Of a stretch of 60,597 nucleotides of DNA, positions 1-8,800 are shown piece after piece (position 1 is the stretch's first letter; each line of letters begins with the position of its first letter). The translations under genes were made by a program, and so were the position numbers. This DNA comes from Chloroflexota bacterium (GTDB taxonomy: Bacteria > Chloroflexota > Anaerolineae > UBA4142). The stretch is taken from NCBI GenBank assembly GCA_016215025.1, contig JACRMI010000051.1, positions 1 to 60,597 on the forward strand, in the 5' to 3' direction. Below the pieces are notes generated by a model, which was not told where the DNA came from, made no database searches, and worked only from the letters and a program-made list of their open reading frames with translations.

Positions 1-103
1 AAACGCAGCGCCGACTCCAAGTCCTGTATCGGTTTCGGCATCATCCACGGCGGTGTCTCAAAGAATTGGAACGTCAATGGGCGGAAGCCGTTCGCCGCAA
101 ACC

Positions 104-766
104 TTAAAAAACTTGTAGGTGGAATTTTGCGGTTACTGTTCTTTTATGCATAATGGGAAAGAAAATATTTCCCTCGGGGATTCTAGCATGATCGTAGTCA
201 ATGTAATTTACCATGCCAATACCCACTTTTGCTGCTAAAACCGACCGAAGATGTGCAAAAGTAGATTGAACAGCTATTGCTTCGTTGGACTTTGCGTACA
301 GCTTCCACATTGCAGCTGACTCTTGGTCATTTATGTGCCAGCAATTTAGTAAGAGGTAAGCACGCTGACTTTTATACAACTCGAATAGCTGCATTACCTT
401 CTCCCAATCTAGCCCTGAATAGGTTGTCCTTCTTTGTTCTATATTCTGGCGAGCGAATGAACCTTCGAAAGCATCGCCGATTAAATCTGCACGTGTGAAG
501 AATAAACCCTGATGTTCTAACATCGATACAAATTTTGTGAAATCCATGTAACGCCATATGCGTACGTCAGGATTAGTTGGGGCGCTAAAAGCATTTGGTT
601 GTTTCTCGTTCAGCAACGGCCTAACACTTGGCAAGTGGTTAGAATCGGTATCTCTTGAATCCATTCGGAATGCTCCCCAAAATGCTATTGCATGCACAAC
701 ATCGTTCATCAAAAGTGGTACTAGGGCTACGCCAACAAAATCATCGAGCCTACTCATCAAGTGCAA
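104..766 (-). pseudogene. Truncated DUF2971-family protein
   Basis: The middle of the 220-residue frame matches what I know of DUF2971 proteins: an IWRYMDFTKFVSMLEHQG segment, then FFTRADLIGDAFEGS, then a WHINDQESAAMWKLYA segment. Family members usually continue past an HKR motif into a conserved SFEHE-ER stretch. Here the frame reads MHKR and then ends after eleven unrelated residues, so the C-terminal part is missing. Break point is near 140. The start is uncertain; internal Met codons exist (for example at residue 35). DUF2971 has no established biochemical role but is frequent in accessory and defence-rich regions. It stands alone, divergent from the ABC operon at 951. Identification is from remembered motifs and the truncation is inferred from length. 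Confidence 0.6.
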
Positions 767-893
767 TCCCAGTATATAACCAACACTCCAAAACTCAAAG
801 CATCAACGAATCGCCGCGGAACGAATAAACGAATCTTTTGCATGACCGACCTGCATTCGTTTACGCTCTGCGGTTCGTATTCGTTGAGTCCGT

Positions 894-922
894 TTGCCGC
901 GCCGAGTCGCCTATGCTAAAAT
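894..922 (+). promoter_or_regulatory. Sigma70-type promoter of the ABC-2 operon
   Basis: TTGCCG (894-899), a 17-nt spacer, and TAAAAT (917-922) preceded by TGC, an extended -10. It lies about 28 nt before the ATG at 951, so the expected leader is short (about 20 nt). No other good candidate is seen between 767 and 950. Confidence 0.55.
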
Positions 923-950
923 GGTTCGGCATTTTGAGACCAATGGTTGA

Positions 951-1970
951 ATGAAAATGAATTCCAATCTCGCAATTGAAACGCAAGACCTGGGACGCAT
1001 CTACAAAATTCGGGACGCGAAAAAGAAAGACCGCAAAGAACTCGTCGCCTTGCATGATGTAAACCTGGCTGTCGAACGAGGAGAGTTGTTCGGCTTGCTC
1101 GGACCCAACGGCGCAGGCAAAACCACGCTCATCAAAATTCTTACGACGCTGCTCGCGCCGACGCTGGGCTGGGCGCGCGTGGCGAGTTTCGACGTGATGA
1201 AACAGCAAGCGCAGGTGCGACCGCTCATCAACATGGTTTCGGGCGGCGAATCGTCGGGCTATGGGTTGCTGACGGTGCGTGAAAATCTCTGGATGTTCTC
1301 GCAGTTCTATGGCATTCCCACCGCTCAGGCGAATCAGCGGATCAAAGAATTGCTCGATGTGGTCGGCATGAGTGATCGACTCAACACGAAATCCGCCGAT
1401 CTTTCGACTGGCTTACGACAGAAAATGAACATCGTGCGCGGATTTTTGACCGATCCGCACGTCGTCTTTCTCGATGAACCGACGCTGGGACTCGACGTGG
1501 GGGCGTCGCGTGATGTGCGCGCCTTTGTTCGGCGCTGGGTCAAAGAGAATCCTGAACGCACGGTGATGTTGACGACGCATTACATGGTCGAAGCGGATGA
1601 GTTGTGCGACCGCGTCGCGATCATCAATCAAGGGCGAGTGTTAGCGTGTGATACTCCGTCGAATCTCAAGCGGCGATTACAGCGCGAGGCAATTTTCCGC
1701 GTCGAGACCAATCGAGTGAATGGAACGGCGTCGCGCGTCTTTGAGTCATTGCCCGGTGTGAAAAATGTCATTCATCGTCCTGGCGATGCGCGCGACATCA
1801 TCGAATTTGTGTTGGAACAGGAACACGTGCTCGGTTCCGTGTTCAATGCGATGGAATCGAACCACATTCAATTACTGCACCTCGAAAAACGGGAGCCAAC
1901 GCTCGAAGATGTATTTGTCGATTTGGTCGGGCGCAGTATGGAGCAGGTGGAACATGCTGAACCCAGTTAA
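951..1970 (+). CDS. ABC-2 exporter ATP-binding protein (DrrA-like)
   Basis: The nucleotide-binding subunit of an ABC-2 exporter, 339 aa. Walker A is GPNGAGKTT near residue 51, the signature is the variant LSTGLRQKM near 150, Walker B is VVFLDEPTLGLD near 171, and the switch His follows in LTTHYM. About 90 C-terminal residues beyond the ATPase core resemble the DUF4162-like tail common in DrrA/CcmA-type ATPases. It is the first gene of a tight operon: the next gene overlaps its end by 17 nt. The substrate cannot be read from sequence; drug, lipid or polysaccharide export are all possible. The start at 951 fits the promoter at 894-922, with a second ATG two codons on. Confidence 0.92.
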   Translation: MKMNSNLAIETQDLGRIYKIRDAKKKDRKELVALHDVNLAVERGELFGLLGPNGAGKTTLIKILTTLLAPTLGWARVASFDVMKQQAQVRPLINMVSGGESSGYGLLTVRENLWMFSQFYGIPTAQANQRIKELLDVVGMSDRLNTKSADLSTGLRQKMNIVRGFLTDPHVVFLDEPTLGLDVGASRDVRAFVRRWVKENPERTVMLTTHYMVEADELCDRVAIINQGRVLACDTPSNLKRRLQREAIFRVETNRVNGTASRVFESLPGVKNVIHRPGDARDIIEFVLEQEHVLGSVFNAMESNHIQLLHLEKREPTLEDVFVDLVGRSMEQVEHAEPS

Positions 1971-2790
1971 AAAAAACACGGGCTGGCGACTGTTTTTGAT
2001 GACGATCATCGGGCGCGCGTACCCGCGCGTCATCGGCACGCAGCGCGAAAAATCGTGGCTGTTTTTCGAAGTCCTGTTACCCGTGATGGCGGTATCGGCG
2101 TACGTGTTCGTGTATCGCGCGATGCGCGCGCCGGAAGAATACGTCGGCTTTGTGGTCGTCGGCGGAGCGATGACGGCGTTTTGGATGAACGTCCTGTGGG
2201 CAATGTCGAGCCAGCTTTTTTGGGAAAAACAGACGGGCAATCTCGCGCTCTACATCATGGCTCCTAATTCGATGATGGCGATTCTGTTGGGCATGGCGGT
2301 CGGCGGAATGCTTGGAACGTCATTGCGCGCGGCGACGGTTATCCTGGTTGGCAGTCTCGTCTTTCAGGTCCAGTACGTCATTGCAGGACTAGCCGAATTG
2401 CTCGCCGTGTTTTTCTTGGCGATGACGGCGCTGTACGGCATGGGCATGATGCTCGCCTCGTTGTTTCTCTTGCTTGGGCGCGAAGCGTGGCATCTTTCAA
2501 ATCTCGCGCAAGAACCGATTTTTCTTTTTTCGGGATTTTATTTTCCGGTCAAGAGCTTCAACTTTTGGATCGCGGCCGCCGCATCGTTGATTCCACTCAC
2601 GCTGGGACTGGATGCGATGCGGCAATTGGTCTTTCCCTCCGGCGCGACGCTCGGATTCCTTAACGTGTATGTGGAGATTGGCATTCTGACTGTTCTCGGT
2701 GTGGTCTTTCTCGCAGCATCGAAAATCTTGCTCGCGCACATGGAAAGACTGGCGATTCAAGAAGGACGCCTGACGGAGAGTCGCAGATAA
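1954..2790 (+). CDS. ABC-2 type permease, first subunit
   Basis: A 278-aa membrane protein with six predicted transmembrane stretches, the normal layout for an ABC-2 permease half. The frame is open from 1765, but the likely start is the ATG at 1954, which has AGGTGG just upstream and overlaps the ATPase gene by 17 nt. That overlap suggests translational coupling. The segment LAQEPIFLFSGFYFPVKSF before the last helices is typical of ABC-2 permeases. It is followed by a second permease with a 1-nt overlap, so the exporter is probably a heterodimer of the two permeases on an ATPase dimer. Confidence 0.88.
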   Translation: MLNPVKKNTGWRLFLMTIIGRAYPRVIGTQREKSWLFFEVLLPVMAVSAYVFVYRAMRAPEEYVGFVVVGGAMTAFWMNVLWAMSSQLFWEKQTGNLALYIMAPNSMMAILLGMAVGGMLGTSLRAATVILVGSLVFQVQYVIAGLAELLAVFFLAMTALYGMGMMLASLFLLLGREAWHLSNLAQEPIFLFSGFYFPVKSFNFWIAAAASLIPLTLGLDAMRQLVFPSGATLGFLNVYVEIGILTVLGVVFLAASKILLAHMERLAIQEGRLTESRR

Positions 2791-3644
2791 TGTTGGACAG
2801 AATTCATTGGCGATCATTCAGAACGGCGACCTGGCTCGGCTGGCAAATCGAATCGAATTGGACCGATCCATTCTTGTTCGCGGTCTATTCGATTGTCAAG
2901 CCGCTGTCGAGCGCGATGATTTTAGTGATGATGTATGCGGTCATCACGCAAGGTGATTTCGGCGCACCGTTATTTCCCTATATTTATCTCGGCAACGCGT
3001 TTTACATGTACGTTGGCGCGGTCATGACCGGCGTATCGTGGTCGGTCATCGAAGATCGCGAGCATTATCGCACGATCAAATACATTTACACTGCGCCGGT
3101 CAACTATGTGGCATACCTTTTCGGGCGCGGCGTTTCGCGTGTGATCACCGGATCGTTCTCGGTGTTCATTACGATTACGTGCGGCGTCTTGTTCTTGCGC
3201 GTTCCGATTACTGTCACCCAAATCGATTTTCCCCTCTTCATCGTCACGTTATTGGTTGGCATCGTCATGCTCGCCATGATCGGATTGCTCTTGGCGGGCG
3301 TCACCCTGCTCACGGCGTATCATGCGGGCTTTCTGGGCGAAGCGACCGCAGGCGCCTTGTATCTATTCAGCGGCGCGGTTTTTCCGCTCGACGTCTTGCC
3401 CGAATTTCTGCGTCCCCTTGGTTTTCTCATGCCGATCACGTACTGGCTCGAACTCTTGCGCCGTTCCCTCATCGGCTCAGTTGCAAATGCGTTTCCGACT
3501 CTGGTTGGTTTCAGCAACGCGCAATTATTGCTCATCCTCATCGTTCTGGTTATCGTATTTTCTACCCTGTCGTTCTTTGCTTTTCGCTTTTGCGACGCGC
3601 GCGCGCGCGATTTGGGAAAGATCGACGTGGTGACGAATCACTAG
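2790..3644 (+). CDS. ABC-2 type permease, second subunit
   Basis: A 284-aa membrane protein with about six hydrophobic spans. Its ATG shares an A with the TAA stop of the previous gene (TAATG), the usual sign of translational coupling, with GGAGAG upstream. Internal features such as GEATAGALYLFSGAVFPLDVLP match the conserved loop before the last two helices of ABC-2 permeases. It ends five bases from the convergent gene at 3650 with no clear terminator hairpin between them. The partner ATPase is at 951. Confidence 0.88.
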   Translation: MLDRIHWRSFRTATWLGWQIESNWTDPFLFAVYSIVKPLSSAMILVMMYAVITQGDFGAPLFPYIYLGNAFYMYVGAVMTGVSWSVIEDREHYRTIKYIYTAPVNYVAYLFGRGVSRVITGSFSVFITITCGVLFLRVPITVTQIDFPLFIVTLLVGIVMLAMIGLLLAGVTLLTAYHAGFLGEATAGALYLFSGAVFPLDVLPEFLRPLGFLMPITYWLELLRRSLIGSVANAFPTLVGFSNAQLLLILIVLVIVFSTLSFFAFRFCDARARDLGKIDVVTNH

Positions 3645-3649
3645 GACAT

Positions 3650-4717
3650 CTACCTCAGCACCATTGGCATGTACACAAAACATCCCAGCTTGTTCGGATC
3701 GAACGTCTCGACGAATTGGTTATCGTAGCTGCCGGTGCCAACCCAGAGCTTGCCATCGCCTCCCGCCGCGATGCTGTTGCCGAGATGCGCCAGATACGGA
3801 TCGGTCGATGGCGAACCGAAAGTGGTTAGCGTGCCATCCATCGCAATGCGCCCAAGCAAAAAATTATAGCGCAGCCGCAAGATCGCCCACAAGTTTCCAT
3901 CCACGCCGGCCACAATGCCGTCGATTGGATACGTGGGTCCGAAGCGCATGATCGTACCGTCGGGTGTGATACGGTTGTAGTAGCTGTACGAGCAATAAGG
4001 CACGCAAGCGACCGTTTCGACGAACCAAACATTGCCATCGGGCGCAGCGGTGATATGTGTCAAGTTGGCGCTCGGCGTCAACGTTGCAAACTCAGCGATG
4101 ATACCCGTCGTCGAGATACGCCCAATTTTTTGCGCCGCCTTTTCGATGAACCACAAATTGCCATCGCCACCCAGGACGATGTCGCCGAGTTGGCTGTCGG
4201 CAGTTGGAACTGGGAATTGTCCGGTGATCGTTCCGGTCGCCGTCATGCGCTCGATCTGATTGCTGGCGCTCTCGGTGATCCACAAATTTCCATCCGCAGC
4301 GACGGCGATTCCATTCGAGATCGTGCTGGAAATCGGAAAGGAGTTGATCGTATTCGAGAGAGTCAATTGACTGACGACACCACTATCGGAGCGCGTGTAC
4401 CAAACATTCTGATCGACGGTAAAAGCTAAACGAACAGGAGTGCCGTCGACAGGGACTTCGGCAAGCGTTCCATCCGGAGACATGTTAGCGATGTGGTACG
4501 TGTTTGCTGCGCTCGGTTTGACGAACCAAACGTGGTTGTCGGCTCCACGCGCCATTCCAAAAACGTACCAGTCTGTTGCGCCAATGGGGAATCGATTGAT
4601 GGGGCAAATTCCACCGGGGGTATCCGCCGATGTGGGGACAATCAAGCACAAGACGAGAAGGATGCCTAGTGCAAGCGAACGCAGCAATTTGGGTCCAGCG
4701 GTGGCATGAACATCCAT
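3650..4717 (-). CDS. Secreted Vgb-like beta-propeller protein with LPLI-R type C-terminus
   Basis: The frame is open from 4786, but the start is placed at 4717 because GGAGGG sits nine bases before that ATG. That gives 355 aa with a Sec signal peptide (hydrophobic LALGILLVLCLIVPTSA). The mature part has about seven repeats with the pattern DGNLWFxE...IGRI, as in the virginiamycin B lyase (Vgb/NHL) fold. Lyase activity is not implied, since many secreted proteins share this fold. The last residues are CFVYMPMVLR, one of five related C-termini in this window. Transcription is predicted from the promoter at 4846-4873 through a leader that contains a terminator-like hairpin (4764-4807). Confidence 0.8.
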   Translation of the reverse strand: MDVHATAGPKLLRSLALGILLVLCLIVPTSADTPGGICPINRFPIGATDWYVFGMARGADNHVWFVKPSAANTYHIANMSPDGTLAEVPVDGTPVRLAFTVDQNVWYTRSDSGVVSQLTLSNTINSFPISSTISNGIAVAADGNLWITESASNQIERMTATGTITGQFPVPTADSQLGDIVLGGDGNLWFIEKAAQKIGRISTTGIIAEFATLTPSANLTHITAAPDGNVWFVETVACVPYCSYSYYNRITPDGTIMRFGPTYPIDGIVAGVDGNLWAILRLRYNFLLGRIAMDGTLTTFGSPSTDPYLAHLGNSIAAGGDGKLWVGTGSYDNQFVETFDPNKLGCFVYMPMVLR

Positions 4718-4757
4718 GAACACTTGCCCTCCAAGTTGGTGTGAGCAACGTCGGCAA

Positions 4758-4807
4758 TAAAAAAACACCTGACGCGCCAGGCACATCGAGTGCCATTGTC
4801 AGGTGTT
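4758..4807 (-). terminator. Terminator-like nested hairpin inside the 5' leader of the Vgb-like gene
   Basis: Outer arms AACACCTGAC (4764-4773) and GTCAGGTGTT (4798-4807) pair perfectly, and an inner hairpin GGCAC/GTGCC sits between them. Read on the minus strand, the stem is followed directly by a run of seven T. It lies between the predicted promoter (4846-4873) and the start codon (4717), so it could act as an attenuator, not just an end signal. No known riboswitch family was recognised. Confidence 0.6.
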
Positions 4808-4845
4808 CTGGTTCAATTGCCAAGTTTCTTTTGCGCGTTGGCGAC

Positions 4846-4873
4846 AGTATACAATCAATTGGGTAAAAGTCAA
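4846..4873 (-). promoter_or_regulatory. Promoter of the Vgb-like gene
   Basis: Minus strand: TTGACT (4868-4873), a 16-nt spacer and TATACT (4846-4851). The transcript would start near 4839, leaving a leader of about 120 nt before the ATG at 4717. Confidence 0.6.
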
Positions 4874-4905
4874 AGATACAATTTGATGACCTGGTAGATT
4901 TCTGT

Positions 4906-4913
4906 GTTATAAT
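4906..4913 (+). promoter_or_regulatory. Extended -10 promoter of the CBS gene
   Basis: TATAAT at 4908-4913 is preceded by a TG dinucleotide one base upstream. A TTGATG further upstream is spaced 19 nt, so the extended -10 probably dominates. It rules out the earlier in-frame ATG at 4912, which lies inside the -10. Confidence 0.5.
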
Positions 4914-4944
4914 GCGGTCAACTTTCAGCACCAAGGAGGCTGCG

Positions 4945-5595
4945 ATGCTTGTTCGTGAACGAATGACCCCCAATCCAATTACGGTTTCGCCCACCACATC
5001 CGTCAATGATGCGCTGCGTTTGATGCGCGAAAAGAAAATCAAACGTCTGCCCGTGCTCGATAATCGAGGACAACTCGTCGGGATCGTCAGCGAAAAAGAT
5101 TTGCTCTACGCTTCACCTTCGCCTGCAACATCGTTGAACGTTTGGGAAATTCATGAACTCCTCGGCAAGCTCGTCGTCGAAAAGGTCATGACCCCGCGCG
5201 TGATTACGGTCGCCGAAGATCAGCCGTTGGAAGATGCCGCGCGCATGATGGACGATGGCAAGATCGGCGGGCTGCCGGTGATGCGAGGCAAGACGTTGGT
5301 CGGCATCATTACCGAATCGGATTTGTTCAAAGCGTTTTTGCAATTCCTGGGTGGACGCCGCCCCGGTGTGCGCGTGACCGCGTACATTTCAAACACCAAA
5401 GGTACGCTCGCCAAAATTGCGCAAGCGATCTTCGATGCGGGCGGCGACATTGTGGGATTAGCATTCAGCGAAGACCCGGATCCCAAAAAGCAACAATGGG
5501 AAATTGCGATCAAGGTGCAAGGCGTGCCGCAAGCTAAACTGGTCGAGACGCTGCGCCCGGTCGTGCGTGAAATCATCGACGTGCGCGGGTCATAG
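4945..5595 (+). CDS. CBS-CBS-ACT domain protein (AcuB-like)
   Basis: A 216-aa cytoplasmic protein with two CBS motifs (residues about 1-55 and 70-130, each starting with a MTPxxITV type strand) followed by an ACT domain (about 140-210, VRVTAYISNTKGTLAKIA). This order is that of AcuB-type proteins. CBS pairs bind adenine nucleotides and ACT domains bind small ligands, so a regulatory role is likely, but the partner is unknown. The start at 4945 is chosen because AAGGAGG lies five bases upstream; the ATG at 4912 is within the promoter. It is a single gene, divergent from the Vgb-like gene. Confidence 0.85.
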   Translation: MLVRERMTPNPITVSPTTSVNDALRLMREKKIKRLPVLDNRGQLVGIVSEKDLLYASPSPATSLNVWEIHELLGKLVVEKVMTPRVITVAEDQPLEDAARMMDDGKIGGLPVMRGKTLVGIITESDLFKAFLQFLGGRRPGVRVTAYISNTKGTLAKIAQAIFDAGGDIVGLAFSEDPDPKKQQWEIAIKVQGVPQAKLVETLRPVVREIIDVRGS

Positions 5596-5622
5596 AGAAC
5601 GTCCGGACCATTGTCTATGTAG

Positions 5623-5706
5623 GGCAAATCTCCGATTTGCCGCGCACGTCTCCGACGTGCGCTACTTTGGATAGATTATCAAGCTCCTGAAATTCAGGAG
5701 CTTGAT
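5623..5706. repeat. Cluster of three short palindromes
   Basis: Three perfect hairpins lie side by side after the CBS gene: GGCAAATC-TCC-GATTTGCC (5623-5641), GCGCACGTC-TCC-GACGTGCGC (5642-5662), and a 14-bp arm palindrome centred at 5692 (5678-5706). The first two share the TCC loop and are flanked by GTAG/CTAC, which suggests a dispersed REP-like unit. The third could also serve as a terminator. A related hairpin (GACAAATT/AATTTGTC) occurs near 37436-37454. Confidence 0.7.
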
Positions 5707-5801
5707 TCATGCTAATCGTTTTTTCTCTGCGTCTCTGCGCTCGCTGCGGTCGATCTGTTACATTGCCCCCAAAAATCCATTGCCATCTGCCCTGCATCAG
5801 T

Positions 5802-5830
5802 GTGACAAAGATGCGATTCTCAGGTATCAT
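5802..5830 (+). promoter_or_regulatory. Promoter of the first BTAD regulator
   Basis: GTGACA (5802-5807), a 17-nt spacer and TATCAT (5825-5830). The ATG is only 14 nt after the -10, so the message would have a leader of about 7 nt and no Shine-Dalgarno. The -35 region reads TGTGACAA, the reverse complement of TTGTCACA, one half of the direct repeat found at 9107, 19988 and 26069. The other BTAD gene has the same promoter design (22808-22836). Confidence 0.6.
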
Positions 5831-5844
5831 ACAGCCACAGAGCT

Positions 5845-8800
5845 ATGTCTCGAAAACTAGTCCCGTCCCAAAAAGAATTTGCGCTTTATCTTCTTGGTTC
5901 TTTTCAACTTGAAATGCGCGACGGCGCAAAGAAAACCCTCATCCGCTTGCCCCGCCGCAAAGTTGAAATCCTCCTCGCCCACCTCGTTCTCTTTGCCGAC
6001 CGCGAAGGACATACGCGAGAAAAACTCGCGGCGTTGTTCTGGGGTGATACGTCCGCTGAACAAGCGCGCATGTCCTTGCGCACTAGTCTCGCCGTTCTTC
6101 GCAAAACATTTGGCGATGACGTTCTGATCGCCGACCGCGAACACATCCAAATCAATCCCAGCTTTCCTTTGTGGGTAGACGCGCGAGAATTCGTAAAGAC
6201 GCGCGCCTCTGCACCCGAATCGGCTATCGAACTCTATCGCGGCGATTTGCTCGCCGATTTTTACGACGACTGGGTGTTGAACGAACGCGAACGTTTCCGC
6301 GCGCTGTATATCGAAACGTTGTTGCGCCTCACCCAGCACATGCGCTCGCAAAGCGAATACGAACGCGCGCTTGATTTTGCGCGCCAAGCTCTGGTGACCG
6401 ATCCCGCGAACGAGACGGCGCATCAACACATCATGTTTTGCGAAATGGCGCGCGGTAATCGCGCTGCCGCGTTGGAACAGCACACGGAATGCGTGCGCCT
6501 GCTGCGCGATGAACTCGCCGTCGAGCCGTCCCGCGAAACGCAAGCCTTGCTGAATTGGATCAAGCAAACGCCGGCGACGTCGTCGGACGCCGCGCGCATT
6601 TCCAACTTGCCGATTCCGCTCACGAGCTTCGTCGGTCGCAAGCACGAGATGATGCAAATCAAAGCATTGCTTGCGAGCACGCGATTGCTCACGCTCGTCG
6701 GCGCGGGTGGCAGCGGCAAAACCCGCCTGTCGATCCAAGTATCGATGGAGTTGATGGATGCGCCGCAATTTCGCGATGGCGTATGGTGGGTTGAGCTGGC
6801 GACCGTTACGGATGCCGAACTGGTCCAACAAGCGATTGCCAAAGCATTAGGCGTTGGACAAGTACCCCGCCGCACGACGCTGGAAACCATTGTGAATTAT
6901 TTGCGTGCGAAAAATTTGCTTTTGATCCTCGACAACTGCGAGCACGTGATCGACGTGACCGCGCGAGTGGTGGAGACCTTGTTGCGGGAATGCGCCGATG
7001 TTAAAATCCTGGCAACCAGTCGTGAACCGCTCGACATTGCCGGCGAAGCGATATGGCAAGTTCCCACGCTCTCGGTGCCAACCGATTTGCAAACGCGCGA
7101 GCAATTGCTGATGCGTTATGAAGGCGTGCGTTTATTTGTCGAACGCGCCAGTGCGGCGCAACCTGGCTTTGCGCTCACGGAACAAAACGTCGACGCCGTG
7201 ACCCAAATCTGTCGGCGGCTCGACGGCATTCCGCTCGCTATCGAATTGGCGGCGGCACGCGTGGCGGTGCTGACGCCCGAAGAAATCGCCGCGCGACTTG
7301 ACGATCGATTCAATTTGCTGACAAATGGAACTAGAGCAGCGCTCCCGCGTCAGCAAACATTGCGCGCGCTGGTCGATTGGAGTTTCGATCTGCTTTCGCC
7401 CAGCGAGCGTACGCTATTTTCGCGCTTGGCGGTCTTTAGCGGGGGCCGCACGCTGCAAGCCGCCGAACAAGTTTGCGGATTTGAGCCGCTGCGCAAATCC
7501 GAGGTGCTCGATTTGCTCGGCCGCCTCGTCGCCAAATCGTTATTGTTTGCCGACGAATCTAGCGGCGAAATGCGCTACGGTTTTCTCGATACGATCAAAC
7601 ATTACGCGCGCGAAAAAATGCTCTTGTCCGGCGAAGCCGACGCGACGCGCGATCATCATCTCCTTTATTATCTCGATCTTGCCGAACAAGCTGCGCCCGA
7701 GTTGGAAGGTCCTCGCCAAATCGAATGGTCGAATCAATTAGAGCGCGAACATGCCAACTTGCGCAACGCGCTGCATCATGCCGTCGAGCATGGTCGCTAT
7801 GAATCGGCGTTGCGCATGTGTACGGCGCTCACCGAATTTTGGGGCGTGCGCGGTTATCTCGTGGAAGGATTCGATTGGTTCAAGCAAGCGCTCGAGTGCA
7901 GCCGCGCGGCTTTCGAGCCGACCGACTCGCCAGAGTTTCGCACATCCTATGCATGGGCGCTCATCAAAGCGGCGGATCTGGCGGGACGAAAAGGTGATTT
8001 CGCAGCTCACGCATCTTATGGCGAAGCTGGTCTCAATTTATTCCGCGAACTTGGCGACAAGCGCGGCATTGCCGGGGCGCTCATCGTCCTGGGAACGTTA
8101 GCACGGATGCAAAGCAATTTTCCTTTAGCGCGGGAACGCGTCGAGCAAGCAGTGCTTTTGGCGCGTGAATCCGGCGACGAGCGCCACATGGCCGCGGCGC
8201 TGCGCCTCCTGGGAATCGTCAATGAATTTCAAGGGAATTATGCTCTGGCAAAAACTCAACTGGAAGAATCGTTGCAAATCGCGCGCAAGCTCGGCGATGT
8301 TCATGCGATTGCGACAACCCTTTCCAATTTGGGAAACATCGCGCAACAACAAGGCGACTATGCGGGCGCGCGACGCGTATACGATCAGGTCTTGACGATG
8401 GAACGCGAGATGGCAGCCAAGTGGAGCATCGCCGCAACGTTGTCGAACATGGGTAATCTTGCACACTCGGAAGGTGATTACGTCGCCGCGCAATCGTATC
8501 ACGAGCAGGCGCTCAAGATCATGCGCCAAGTCGGCGACAAACGCGGCAGTGCAGTCGTTCTGACGAACCTGGGAAACGCGCTGTTGTCTCAAGGCGATTT
8601 TGAAACCGCGCGCAACTTGCACGAAGAGACGTTGCAGTTGCGGCGCGAGCTAGGCGACAAACGCGGCGTCGCCATCACGTTTGGCAACCTGGGCGATGTG
8701 CATGTCGGTTTGGAAAATTACGTGGACGCGCAAAAACTTTACGCCGAAGCGCTTTCACGTTTGCAAGAGCTAGGCGACAAACGCACCATCGTGAATTGTT

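Noticed and set aside
3..107. Open plus-strand frame at the left edge ending ELERQWAEAVRRKP
   Set aside because: Only 34 codons are visible, with no recognisable motif and no start. It may be the tail of a gene outside the window but cannot be supported as a feature.
4764..4807. Cyclic-di-GMP or other known riboswitch
   Set aside because: The conserved cores of the riboswitch classes I know are not present. Only a nested hairpin with a T-run is seen.
5857..6831. Long minus-strand frame of 324 codons inside the first BTAD gene
   Set aside because: It is antisense to a gene with clear domains. Its product is rich in Arg/Ala/Gln with no fold, as expected from the codon bias of the opposite strand.
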